A stretch of 31,980 nucleotides of DNA, taken from Deltaproteobacteria bacterium (GTDB taxonomy: Bacteria; Desulfobacterota; Desulfobacteria; Desulfobacterales; JAUVKB01). Every line of letters starts with the position of its first letter. Position 1 is the stretch's first letter. Made by a program: the position numbers and the translations under genes. The stretch covers positions 1 through 31,980 of the forward strand of contig JAUVKB010000003.1 in the NCBI GenBank assembly GCA_030596405.1, written 5' to 3'. Below the pieces are notes generated by a model, which had not been told where the DNA came from, ran no database searches, and worked only from the letters and a program-made list of their open reading frames with translations. Below are positions 16,573 to 25,209 of the stretch, one piece after another.

Positions 16573-17031
16573 CTATATCCCGGTATGCCCAAAGCCGCCG
16601 GCATTGCGATCAGTTTCATCGAGTCGATCCACAAATTCCAATCCGGCGCGATAAACCCTTTTAATGAGCATTTGAGCTACCCTGTCGCCCCTGGTAAGAA
16701 CATAATCTTTTCCGCCAAGGTTAATTAAAGGTATCATTATTTCTCCACGATAATCAGCATCGATAGTGCCGGGAGAATTAACAAGCCCGATGCCGTGCTT
16801 TGCAGCCAACCCGCTCCTGGGACGGATCTGGGCTTCGAATCCGTCGGGGATGGCTATGGCAAAGCCTGTGGGCACCATCAAGATTGATCCGGGCGCAAGG
16901 ACATGTTCCTTTTCAATAGCGGCGCAAATATCCATTCCTGCTGCCTGGGGTGTCATATAACAGGGAACGGGGATATCCGAGTCTTTGTTCGGCCTTAAAC
17001 GGCGAATCTGAATAGTCGGAAAATCATCCAT
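16573..17031 (-). CDS. dut: deoxyuridine 5'-triphosphate nucleotidohydrolase (dUTPase)
   Basis: A 152-residue trimeric dUTPase that hydrolyses dUTP to dUMP and pyrophosphate, keeping uracil out of DNA and feeding dTMP synthesis. All five family motifs are visible: AGMDICA (motif 1), RPRSGLAAKHGI (motif 2), NSPGTIDADYRGEI (motif 3, with the catalytic Asp), RVAQMLI (motif 4), and the C-terminal RNAGGFGHTG (motif 5). It lies 10 nt after the M16 peptidase stop, so probably in the same operon; that gene order (pnp, M16 peptidase, dut) recurs in related bacteria. Confidence 0.97.
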   Translation of the reverse strand: MDDFPTIQIRRLRPNKDSDIPVPCYMTPQAAGMDICAAIEKEHVLAPGSILMVPTGFAIAIPDGFEAQIRPRSGLAAKHGIGLVNSPGTIDADYRGEIMIPLINLGGKDYVLTRGDRVAQMLIKRVYRAGLEFVDRLDETDRNAGGFGHTGI

Positions 17032-17041
17032 CTTTTAACTG

Positions 17042-18310
17042 TCAAAGCAAGGTCAAAATATCATCAAATTTATCTTCGTCAATAACAGGCCCAAGCATCG
17101 TAAGCGATAAATATTTACTCTGAAAAAAGTTCGCCGCCAGGTCCTTAATTTCAGACGCCTTAACCGATTCGGTTTGATCTATAACTTCCTTTGTGGGGAT
17201 ATACCGCCCAAAATGAATCTCACATTTTGATATTCGAGCCATCTGATTATCACTGTTTTCCAAGGACAGAAGTATGTTTCCCTTTGTATAGTCCTTTGCG
17301 TTATGTAGCTCGGCTGAGTCAATCATGGTTTCTTTTAATTTGCGCATCTGCTCTAAAACCAGCAAAATTGTTTCATATGCCTTTTTGGGCTCGACCGCGG
17401 CATAAACACCAAACATACCGGTATCATCATAAGAAGCGATAAAGGAATAAACAGAGTATGCAAGGCCCCTGCGTTCACGTATCTCCTGGAACAGCCTTGA
17501 ACTCATGTTGCCCCCAAAAATTGTGTTCATGAGTGAAAAGGCAAAACGATTTGGATCGGTTATCGATAAACCTTTTGTGCCTAAACAGATATGAACCTGT
17601 TCCAAATCTCTTTTGTTCAGATTAACCAGGGAACGTCCACTGGGTGCAATGCGATCAGGAAGAGGAGAACCCGGCTGAACGGATTCAAAAGCAGGTCCGA
17701 CAAGATCGACAAATCGATCATGCTCAACATTGCCGGCAGCTGAAATCACGATCCGATCAGGCTGATAAAACCGGGAAAAAAAAGTTTTAATTTTTTCAGA
17801 ATCAAAACGGATAACATTTTTACGGGGTCCAAGGATCGATTGTCCCAACGGGTTGTCACCCCAGTAAGTATCCCCTGAAAGAATATGGATATATTCATCC
17901 GGGCTGTCTTCGACCATGCCGATTTCCTGAAGAACAACCGGCCTCTCCCGCTCAATCTCTTGTGGATCAAATAATGAATTTAAAAAAATATCGGAAAGGA
18001 TATCAACCATGATGGAAAGACGGGTGTCCAACACTTTTGCATGATAACAGGTGTTTTCCATGGTTGTAAAGGCATTTGCTTGACCGCCTATAGCATCGAA
18101 TTCCTTGGCAATCTGAAACGCTGTCCGCTTCTTTGTGCCCTTAAAAATCATATGTTCAATAAAATGGCAAAGCCCGTTTTCAGCATGTGTTTCGTCCCTG
18201 GCCCCAACATTAACCCACACCCCCATCGACACGGAATGGATATGAGGCATCTTTACCGATAAAATCCGAATACCATTTTTAAGGGTGCTTTTACTGACTT
18301 TTTCATCCAT
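17042..18310 (-). CDS. M16 family zinc metallopeptidase (processing-peptidase-like)
   Basis: A 422-residue pitrilysin/insulinase-family protein. The inverted zinc motif HFIEH (His49, Glu52, His53) lies in NGLCHFIEHMIFKGT. Family blocks include AIGGQANAFTTMENTCYHAKV and the second-half signature GGNMSSRLFQEIRERRGLAYSVYS. The half-size length matches the single-chain bacterial homologues of mitochondrial processing peptidase. There is no signal peptide, so it is cytoplasmic or peripheral, and its substrate is unknown. It begins 10 nt after the pnp stop with no clear Shine-Dalgarno, which suggests coupling to pnp translation. Confidence 0.93.
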   Translation of the reverse strand: MDEKVSKSTLKNGIRILSVKMPHIHSVSMGVWVNVGARDETHAENGLCHFIEHMIFKGTKKRTAFQIAKEFDAIGGQANAFTTMENTCYHAKVLDTRLSIMVDILSDIFLNSLFDPQEIERERPVVLQEIGMVEDSPDEYIHILSGDTYWGDNPLGQSILGPRKNVIRFDSEKIKTFFSRFYQPDRIVISAAGNVEHDRFVDLVGPAFESVQPGSPLPDRIAPSGRSLVNLNKRDLEQVHICLGTKGLSITDPNRFAFSLMNTIFGGNMSSRLFQEIRERRGLAYSVYSFIASYDDTGMFGVYAAVEPKKAYETILLVLEQMRKLKETMIDSAELHNAKDYTKGNILLSLENSDNQMARISKCEIHFGRYIPTKEVIDQTESVKASEIKDLAANFFQSKYLSLTMLGPVIDEDKFDDILTLL

Positions 18311-18320
18311 TTATTATATT

Positions 18321-20405
18321 TTACGACTCTTCCAGGACGGCTTTGTGGCTCAAACGGATTTTCCCGTCCCTCGATATTTCCAGCACCTTGACTTTAAGGC
18401 TATCGCCTTCCTTTACAACATCGGTTACCTTCCCCACACGTTGTTTTGCAAGTTGTGATATGTGTACGAGACCGTCCGTGCCGGGAAATATTTGAACAAA
18501 AGCCCCAAAATCCATTATTTTCACAACAGTTCCATCGTAAATGCATCCAACCTCAGGCTCCCTGATAATTTCATTTATAAGGTTTAAGGCAGCATCTCCT
18601 TCTTCTTTGCAAGTGGCGGCGATTTTGACTGTGCCTGAATCATCAATTTCAACACGTGTATTTGTTTCACTCTGAATCGATCTAATCATTTTTCCGCCGG
18701 GACCGATTATTTCACGAATCTTTTCAGGCTTAACCTTGATTGTAACTATTTTCGGGGCATAAGGAGAAATGTCCGCACGGGCTTCTTTCAAGGAATCCAG
18801 CATCTTTTCAAGAATAAAAAGCCTTCCCACACGAGCCTGTTCAAGCGCTTTTTCCATAATCTCTCTGGAAAGCTCGTTAATTTTGATATCCATCTGTAAA
18901 GCGGTAATCCCTTTTTTTGTTCCTGCCACCTTAAAATCCATGTCTCCTGTATGATCTTCATCCCCGATTATATCAGATAGAATAGCGGTGCTGTCTCCTT
19001 CTTTTACCAGCCCCATTGCAATACCTGAAACAGGGGCCTTTAATGGAACCCCACCGTCCATAAGCGCCAATATGCCTGAACATACGGTTCCCATGGATGA
19101 AGAACCGTTTGATTCGAAAACCTCTGATACAAGACGGATGGTATAGTCAAATTCATCCTTTGACGGCAGAACCTTTTCTATAGCTCTTGTCGATAATCCT
19201 CCGTGGCCGATGTCCCTGCGACTAGGCCCTCCAATACGCTTTACTTCCCCAACGGAATAAGGCGGAAAATTGTAATGAAGCATAAATGGCCTGAATTCTT
19301 CACCCATCAGGGTCTCTACCCTTTGCTCATCCAGGCTCGAACCTAATGTCAACACACCCAGAACCTGTGTTTCTCCACGGGTAAACAGGGCGCTTCCGTG
19401 AGGTCTTGGCAAAACACCGACTTCACAAGTTATAGGCCTTATTTCATCAAACTTTCTATTGTCGATACGACGCCCTTCTTTTAAAACAAGATCACGGCAG
19501 GTTTTCTTTTTTATGTCGCCAAATATCTCGCCAATTTCCTTCCTGGAGTCTGAATCCTCTTTTGTAAAATCTTCAACAACTTTTGTTTTGATATTTCCAA
19601 GCAAATTAGCTCGCTTGATTTTTTCGGGAATCAGGAAGGCTTCGCGCACATCCGATGAACATGCAGCCTCAACTTTTTTTACCAGTTCATTGTCTAATTC
19701 AGGCGGCGTAAAGGAACGTTTCGGCACATCCATAGCCCCTTTCATTTCTACTTGCAGATCGATAAGAGGCTGCATCTCTTTATGACCGAAAAAAATGGCT
19801 TCAAGCATATCAGCTTCATTGATACTATCCCCACCGCCCTCCACCATTACAACGCCGGTTTTTGAACCGGCAACGATGATATTGATATCAGATTCCTCAA
19901 TTTCACTGATTGTCGGGTTTATTACAAACTGGTTGTTTATTCGACCGACACGAACAGATGCGATAGGCCCTGAAAATGGAATATCAGATATTTCAAGTGC
20001 GGTAAACGCCCCTACCATTGCAAGAACATCAGGATCATTCTCCTGATCCATGGACAATACAGTTGCAATAACCTGTGTTTCATAATTAAATTTTTTAGGA
20101 AATAGCGGCCTGATTGGGCGATCAATTAGTCGGCAGGTTAATGTTTCCTTTTCACTTGGCCTTCCGATTTCACGTCTAAAATAATTTCCAGGTATACGGC
20201 CGGCAGCATAAATCTTCTCCTGATACTCAACTGTAAGCGGTAAAAAATCTATATCCGCCTTCGCCTCTTTGGCGGCAACAACCGCTACAAGTACTATTGT
20301 ATCCCCGCATTGAACGGTAACAGATCCTGAAGCCTGTTTGGCTATCTTGCCGGTCTGGATACTAAGAGTTTTATTCCCAATTTCCGCACTAAGAGATATT
20401 TCCAT
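18321..20405 (-). CDS. pnp: polyribonucleotide nucleotidyltransferase (PNPase)
   Basis: A 694-residue phosphorolytic 3'-5' exoribonuclease, full length. Two RNase PH-like domains (about 1-220 and 315-545) flank a helical domain. Typical stretches are GRIPGNYFRREIGRPSEKET, RLIDRPIRPLFPK and GGPSRRDIGHGGLSTRAIEKVLPS. A KH domain follows with IIGPGGKMIR (about 565) and a C-terminal S1 domain with DFGAFVQIFPGTDGLVHISQ. It degrades mRNA with the degradosome and can add tails. GGGAG precedes the ATG. rpsO lies just upstream, the classical rpsO-pnp pair. I see no RNase III-type long hairpin in the 26-nt gap. Confidence 0.98.
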   Translation of the reverse strand: MEISLSAEIGNKTLSIQTGKIAKQASGSVTVQCGDTIVLVAVVAAKEAKADIDFLPLTVEYQEKIYAAGRIPGNYFRREIGRPSEKETLTCRLIDRPIRPLFPKKFNYETQVIATVLSMDQENDPDVLAMVGAFTALEISDIPFSGPIASVRVGRINNQFVINPTISEIEESDINIIVAGSKTGVVMVEGGGDSINEADMLEAIFFGHKEMQPLIDLQVEMKGAMDVPKRSFTPPELDNELVKKVEAACSSDVREAFLIPEKIKRANLLGNIKTKVVEDFTKEDSDSRKEIGEIFGDIKKKTCRDLVLKEGRRIDNRKFDEIRPITCEVGVLPRPHGSALFTRGETQVLGVLTLGSSLDEQRVETLMGEEFRPFMLHYNFPPYSVGEVKRIGGPSRRDIGHGGLSTRAIEKVLPSKDEFDYTIRLVSEVFESNGSSSMGTVCSGILALMDGGVPLKAPVSGIAMGLVKEGDSTAILSDIIGDEDHTGDMDFKVAGTKKGITALQMDIKINELSREIMEKALEQARVGRLFILEKMLDSLKEARADISPYAPKIVTIKVKPEKIREIIGPGGKMIRSIQSETNTRVEIDDSGTVKIAATCKEEGDAALNLINEIIREPEVGCIYDGTVVKIMDFGAFVQIFPGTDGLVHISQLAKQRVGKVTDVVKEGDSLKVKVLEISRDGKIRLSHKAVLEES

Positions 20406-20431
20406 ATTTTTCTCCCTGATTAAGGATTATG

Positions 20432-20701
20432 TTATCTTCTTAAACCTAAAGTTTCAATAATTGTTCTGTATCGCTGCACGTCCTTGTTTTTTACATAATT
20501 TAAGAGTCTGCGCCGTCTGCCGACCAGCATCAACAAACCCCTTCTGGAGTGATGGTCCTTTTTGTGAACTTTAAAGTGTTCGGTAAGATAGTAAATGCGA
20601 TGTGTCAAAAGTCCGATCTGAACCTCGGGTGAACCCGTATCATGATCATGCAGTTTAAATTTTTCGATCAGCTCCTTTTTATTTTCTTTATTAAGAACCA
20701 C
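20432..20701 (-). CDS. rpsO: 30S ribosomal protein S15
   Basis: An 89-residue ribosomal protein, the standard S15 length. Signatures are HDTGSPEVQIGLLTHRI, LTEHFKVHKKDHHSRRGLLMLVGRRRRLLNYVKN and the C-terminal RYRTIIETLGLRR. It binds 16S rRNA helices 20-22 and organises the platform. The start is GTG, with AGGAGG about ten bases upstream, a slightly long spacing. The 107-nt leader between truB and rpsO (20702-20808) is AT-rich and is a plausible site for S15 autoregulation or a promoter, but I see no convincing structure there. Confidence 0.98.
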   Translation of the reverse strand: MVLNKENKKELIEKFKLHDHDTGSPEVQIGLLTHRIYYLTEHFKVHKKDHHSRRGLLMLVGRRRRLLNYVKNKDVQRYRTIIETLGLRR

Positions 20702-20808
20702 TTTATTCCGGCCTCCTATTTTTTTTAATTAACAAAACAACAACCTGTTAAAAGCCAAAATTTGACGACTTTGTTAAAAATTTCCAGTTTTAAGTTTTTA
20801 GGGTATCA

Positions 20809-21723
20809 TTAATATTTGGGAAAAGCACAACAATAATTATATTTGTTGCTTCCATTTTTATAACTTAATACAGCGATCAGGTCGTTACATTTATCAACAA
20901 CTTTAACAAAACCTTCCAAGCCTTCAGAATGTTTGAATATAAAGTCCTTTTTGCCAATAATATTTCCATGCTTTATTCTGTCTGCCAACACATCATCGGC
21001 GGTATGCTCAGGCATCTTTCGCAGAATCCCCGGCATATTTATTATACGACCCGACAATTTTCCGGATGATTCAAGATTTTCAAGCTCTGATAATGTTACA
21101 GCTTCTTTAATCGTAAACCCACAGCTTTCGGTTCTTCTCAAGTTCTCAAGGTGTCCTCCACACCCAAGAATTGCCCCGATATCCGCACAGAGCGTCCTGA
21201 TATATGTTCCCGCTGAACAAGATACTTCAAAATTGATCCGCGGCAAATTTATTTCAACAATTTTGATGTCCGAAATATGGACACGCCGTGGAGGTTTCTG
21301 GACAGGATTTCCACTCCTTGCAAGTTTATATAGAGGTATTACTTTATGTTTCAACGCTGAAAAAACCGGTGGGGACTGTTTAATAGTTCCTTTAAATTGT
21401 TGAAATACCGATCGTATCTTTTCTTCGGAAAAATCTGTCTTGTCACACCTTGAAATAACTGTGCCTGTTAAATCCTGCGTATCTGTTTCAATGCCGAGAC
21501 AAAGAACCGCCCGGTAGGTCTTGTTGTCGTTTAAAAGAAACCCGGCAAGCCTTGTAGCATTATTAAGACAGCATACCATGACACCCGTAGCAAATGGATC
21601 AAGGGTGCCTGTATGTCCGGCTTTTGCAGCCTTAAACAGCTTTTTCACCTTAGCCAACAGCTTTGCAGAACTTATATCCGCATGTTTATCAACGACGATA
21701 GCCCCGCTTAACATATTTTTCAT
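20809..21723 (-). CDS. truB: tRNA pseudouridine(55) synthase TruB
   Basis: A 304-residue enzyme making pseudouridine 55 in the T loop of tRNAs. The catalytic Asp42 lies in AGHTGTLDPFATGVM, and the KTYRAVLCLGIETDTQDLTG and SCSAGTYIRTLCADIGAILG blocks are typical. The opening reads SGAIVVDKHADISSAKLLAKVKKLF where most homologues have GVLLIDKPxGxTSxxVV; the Lys and Ser positions are kept. A tail of about 60 residues after the catalytic core may be a diverged PUA-type region. ATG 21723 and ATG 21714 are both possible; neither has a clear Shine-Dalgarno. Confidence 0.95.
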   Translation of the reverse strand: MKNMLSGAIVVDKHADISSAKLLAKVKKLFKAAKAGHTGTLDPFATGVMVCCLNNATRLAGFLLNDNKTYRAVLCLGIETDTQDLTGTVISRCDKTDFSEEKIRSVFQQFKGTIKQSPPVFSALKHKVIPLYKLARSGNPVQKPPRRVHISDIKIVEINLPRINFEVSCSAGTYIRTLCADIGAILGCGGHLENLRRTESCGFTIKEAVTLSELENLESSGKLSGRIINMPGILRKMPEHTADDVLADRIKHGNIIGKKDFIFKHSEGLEGFVKVVDKCNDLIAVLSYKNGSNKYNYCCAFPKY

Positions 21724-21797
21724 ATAGTCAGTAGCATTTGATTAAACCGTTGCATTAAGACCTTTAAAAATTGATAGCCGTAATAACCTGTTTTTTA

Positions 21798-22187
21798 TTA
21801 TGTCAACGTATGGTCTGCCCCACGATCTTCCTTTATTGACTTCAACACTCTATCTATATGTGCCCCGTAGTCGACAGATTCATCGTAATAAAATTTAAGA
21901 TCAGGCATATAACGCAAACTGAGTTGACTTGCGACAATGCGTTTTATGTATCCAAGAGCGCTGTTAAAGCCTTTGTAAGCATCCTTTCTGCTTTTCTTGC
22001 CACCTGAAGTGGAAAAATATATACGCGCAAGCCTTAAGTCCCTGGAAACCTTAACTCCGGTAATCGTAACGAGTTCAAGACGAGGATCTTTAATATTTTT
22101 TTGCAATATGTCAGATACGGTTTGCTGAATCAGGGCACAGACTCTGTCTGCCCGGACAAAAGGCCTGGCTTGAGTAAAGAGTTTCAT
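21798..22187 (-). CDS. rbfA: 30S ribosome-binding factor RbfA
   Basis: A 129-residue KH-fold cold-shock factor that binds pre-30S particles for 16S rRNA maturation. Family signatures are RADRVCALIQQTVSDILQ, IKDPRLELVTITGVKVSRDLRLARIYFS and LRYMPDLKFYYDESVDYGAHIDRVL. The ATG overlaps the stop of the upstream DUF503 gene by 4 nt (ATGA), so the two are translationally coupled. truB follows after 74 nt. Confidence 0.96.
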   Translation of the reverse strand: MKLFTQARPFVRADRVCALIQQTVSDILQKNIKDPRLELVTITGVKVSRDLRLARIYFSTSGGKKSRKDAYKGFNSALGYIKRIVASQLSLRYMPDLKFYYDESVDYGAHIDRVLKSIKEDRGADHTLT

Positions 22188-22471
22188 AGATTCATAATCT
22201 CCATTTCTGTACCAATAATTTCCGCCAGTCCTAACCCGTCTGCATAATTAATAATTTTATCTATTCTGGAGTTTATAACCATACGGTTATTGCCGACTAT
22301 GGTAAACCCGATTTCTGCTTTTTGATAGACATCGTTTGACCCGACTTCAGCTACCGAAACATTAAAATTGTTGCGCAGCCGGCTGACGGTTGACTTTACA
22401 ACCTTTCGTTTACTCTTTAAAGATCGGCAGTCGCGCAGCCTGAATGTTATAATTCCAAATCCAACAACCAT
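22184..22471 (-). CDS. DUF503 family protein (YlxP-like)
   Basis: A 95-residue protein of the DUF503/YlxP family. It has the diagnostic opening VVGFGIITFRLRDCRSLKSKRKV, then LRNNFNVSVAEVGSNDVYQKAEIGFTIVGN. The family is almost always found between infB and rbfA; a role in ribosome maturation or translation is suspected, but I know of no settled function. Here it occupies exactly that position, 37 nt after infB and overlapping rbfA by 4 nt. It is small, soluble and has no signal peptide. Confidence 0.93.
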   Translation of the reverse strand: MVVGFGIITFRLRDCRSLKSKRKVVKSTVSRLRNNFNVSVAEVGSNDVYQKAEIGFTIVGNNRMVINSRIDKIINYADGLGLAEIIGTEMEIMNL

Positions 22472-22508
22472 AAGTCTTTTATTTGAATATAAAAATTTAT
22501 ACCCGGCT

Positions 22509-25184
22509 CTATTCGAGTCGCGGCTTTATCTCCTCCATGTAATAACATTCTATCGTATCACCGGCCTTTATATCATTATATTTTTCAATACCTATACCGC
22601 ATTCATAACCGGTTTGTACTTCCTTAACATCATCTTTGAAACGACGCAGTGAAGAAATTTTACCATCGTAACAGACAACCCCGTCTCTGAGAACGCGAGC
22701 CGATTGTCCCCGCTCAATTTTACCATTAGTCACATAACATCCTGCTACGGCACCGATTTTTGGTATACGAAACACCTCACGAACATCGGCCACGCCAAGA
22801 ACATGTTCCTCAAAGGTGGACGACATCAAACCCAGAATAGCGTCTTCTATATCTTTGAAAATATTATAAATAACATTGTAGAAACGTATATCCACGCTTT
22901 CTTCCTTGGCGATCCCCTGAATTTTAGGGTTGGGCCGGACATTAAAGGCTATGACAATCGCGTTGGATACCGCCGCCAGGGAAATATCTGATTCGGTTAT
23001 AGCTCCGGTGGCGGAATGGATCACATTTATGTTAACTTCAGCGTTGGAAAGTTTCAGCAGAGAATCTCTAATGGCCTCTATAGAACCATTTACATCGGCT
23101 TTTATTATAATGTTCAGATCCTTAACCTCACCTTCCTGCATCTGTTCAAAAAGTTTTTCAAGGCTCAGTCTGCTGGTTTTTGCCAGATCATTAGCCCTTT
23201 GCTGCTGCACCCTGTGAACGCTGACCTGCTTGGCTTCTTTTTCCTCTGACAGAGCAATCAGCTCATCTCCTGCCAAAGGCACACCGGAAAGGCCTAATAT
23301 CTCAACCGGAATCGAAGGGCCTGCTGATTCAATCTGAACTCCTACATCATTCAACATGGCACGGATTTTCCCGTAATGTATACCGCAAACTACCGTATCT
23401 CCGACATGAAGAGTACCTTCATGAACAAGCACAGTGGCGACAGCACCCCTGCCTTTATCCAGGAAAGCTTCAATCACGTGGCCCCTGGCACGTTTTTCAG
23501 GGTTGGCCTTCAGCTCCAATACCTCAACCTGGAGAAGTATCATTTCAAGGAGGTTATCAATCCCTTTGTTTTGTTTTGCGGAAACCTTAACAAAAATTGT
23601 ATCTCCCCCCCAGTCTTCAGACACCAATCCAACTTCCGAAAGTTCGCGAAACACCCGTTCAGGATCCGCATTCACTTTATCTATCTTGTTCACAGCGACA
23701 ATAATCGGCACGTCTCCGGCTTTCGCGTGATTGATTGCTTCAATGGTCTGGGGCATAACACCATCATCGGCAGCTACAACCAAAACAACTAAATCCGTAA
23801 CTTTGGCACCCCGCGCACGCATAGCGGTAAAGGCTTCATGCCCCGGTGTATCCAGAAAGACAATCCGCCCGTTATCCGTAGAGACGTTATAAGCGCCGAT
23901 ATGCTGTGTTATTCCTCCTGCTTCATTTTCCGTCACTCTGGTTTTACGTATTGTGTCAAGAAGAGATGTCTTGCCATGATCAACATGCCCCATAATTGTA
24001 ACCACCGGCGGTCTTTTGATCATTTTATCAGGCGCATCTATTTCCTCACCTAAAACAGTCTTTTCCTCAAAAGAAGCTTTTTCAAGTTCATAATTAAATT
24101 CTGAAGCGATAATAACGGCGGTATCAAAATCTATTGTCTGGTTAACAGTTACCATAACACCCATAGATATCAATTTTTTAATTATTTCAGCGGCCTTTAT
24201 TCCCATACGTTTTGCCAGATCAGAGAGAACAATAGCGTCATCGATTTTAATTTTACGTTTAATCGCCTTGGGTATTGTCATCTGGGATGTCTGTGCAGAG
24301 GCCGATTTCTTAACCTTAGCCCCCTTTTTGCCTTTTCCTATCCGTTTCCTTTTTCCGCCATAAAGCTCTTTAGCTTCAATCACTTCTTTTCGTTTAAAGG
24401 AAATCTTCTTTTTGAAAAACTTCTTATCATGATCAGGTTCCTCATGTTTTGTCTCCCGCTTTTTTTTCTTTATCTCTTTTACAGGGGGACTTGCCGCCTC
24501 TACCTCGCTTTTCGTTACAAGTTTATCCGGCCCGGGTTCTTTTTTTGTTTTTTGTTTTTTTGTTCGTGTAATTTCCCTTTCAGAAACTTCTAACTTCTTT
24601 TCAGCTACAGGCAACTTTATAATTTTAGCCGCTGCATTTTTTTTTACTTTCTTTTTTTCTTTTTCCGGTTTAGTCTCCTCTGAAACAACAGGTTTTGCCG
24701 AAGGCTTTTTCAGATCCGGCACAACACTCTCTTCCCGGGGCGGTTCCAAAGTCTCAACAGGGGTCTCAACAGGTTTTTCAGGTACTAACCCCTCTTTTTC
24801 TTCGTCACCTTTTTCGACTAATTTTTCAACTACACCCTTTCGCTGAATAACCTTATCTTCACTTACCTCTTCTGTCTCTTCTTTTTTAAGAAGATCCTCT
24901 TTTTCGGGAAGTTTTTCAGACGGCTCTTCCTCGACCACAACTTCAACAGGTTCATCCTTTATGCGTTTTTTGCGCCTTCTGACTACCGCCGAGTTTACAC
25001 GAGTTACCTCAACAAGATCTGGTTTTGCATCAAGAAGATTCGCCCTGATTTTGGTAATCATGTCATCATCCAGAGAACTCATATGGCTCCTGACGACAAT
25101 ATCCATCCCTTCTAATTTTTCAAGAAGGACCTTGTTCTTCATGTTGAATTCCCTTGCAAGTTCATATACTCTAATTTTAGCCAT
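22509..25184 (-). CDS. infB: translation initiation factor IF-2
   Basis: An 891-residue IF-2, similar in length to the long E. coli form. The IF2_N domain (1-55, IRVYELAREFNMKNKVLLEKL) is followed by a low-complexity Lys/Glu/Val/Pro-rich linker (about 70-290). A second IF2_N-like segment (about 310-370) precedes the GTPase domain. The G domain shows GHVDHGKTS (from 399), the DTPGHEAFTAMRARGA switch 2 region, and NKIDK. Domains II, III and C2 complete it, ending in GDTIECYYMEEI. It positions fMet-tRNA on the 30S subunit. AAGGGGG precedes the ATG. The linker composition is normal for the family and is not a sign of transfer. Confidence 0.98.
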   Translation of the reverse strand: MAKIRVYELAREFNMKNKVLLEKLEGMDIVVRSHMSSLDDDMITKIRANLLDAKPDLVEVTRVNSAVVRRRKKRIKDEPVEVVVEEEPSEKLPEKEDLLKKEETEEVSEDKVIQRKGVVEKLVEKGDEEKEGLVPEKPVETPVETLEPPREESVVPDLKKPSAKPVVSEETKPEKEKKKVKKNAAAKIIKLPVAEKKLEVSEREITRTKKQKTKKEPGPDKLVTKSEVEAASPPVKEIKKKKRETKHEEPDHDKKFFKKKISFKRKEVIEAKELYGGKRKRIGKGKKGAKVKKSASAQTSQMTIPKAIKRKIKIDDAIVLSDLAKRMGIKAAEIIKKLISMGVMVTVNQTIDFDTAVIIASEFNYELEKASFEEKTVLGEEIDAPDKMIKRPPVVTIMGHVDHGKTSLLDTIRKTRVTENEAGGITQHIGAYNVSTDNGRIVFLDTPGHEAFTAMRARGAKVTDLVVLVVAADDGVMPQTIEAINHAKAGDVPIIVAVNKIDKVNADPERVFRELSEVGLVSEDWGGDTIFVKVSAKQNKGIDNLLEMILLQVEVLELKANPEKRARGHVIEAFLDKGRGAVATVLVHEGTLHVGDTVVCGIHYGKIRAMLNDVGVQIESAGPSIPVEILGLSGVPLAGDELIALSEEKEAKQVSVHRVQQQRANDLAKTSRLSLEKLFEQMQEGEVKDLNIIIKADVNGSIEAIRDSLLKLSNAEVNINVIHSATGAITESDISLAAVSNAIVIAFNVRPNPKIQGIAKEESVDIRFYNVIYNIFKDIEDAILGLMSSTFEEHVLGVADVREVFRIPKIGAVAGCYVTNGKIERGQSARVLRDGVVCYDGKISSLRRFKDDVKEVQTGYECGIGIEKYNDIKAGDTIECYYMEEIKPRLE

Positions 25185-25209
25185 CTATCCCCCTTAAATT
25201 TAGCGGATC

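Noticed and set aside
22704..23792. Several plus-strand frames of 77-138 codons opposite infB
   Set aside because: All are antisense shadows of the conserved IF-2 coding region.
24300..24980. Low-complexity Lys/Glu/Val repeats in infB as a possible insertion
   Set aside because: Variable, charged linkers between the N-terminal and G domains are normal in IF-2, and the frame is continuous.
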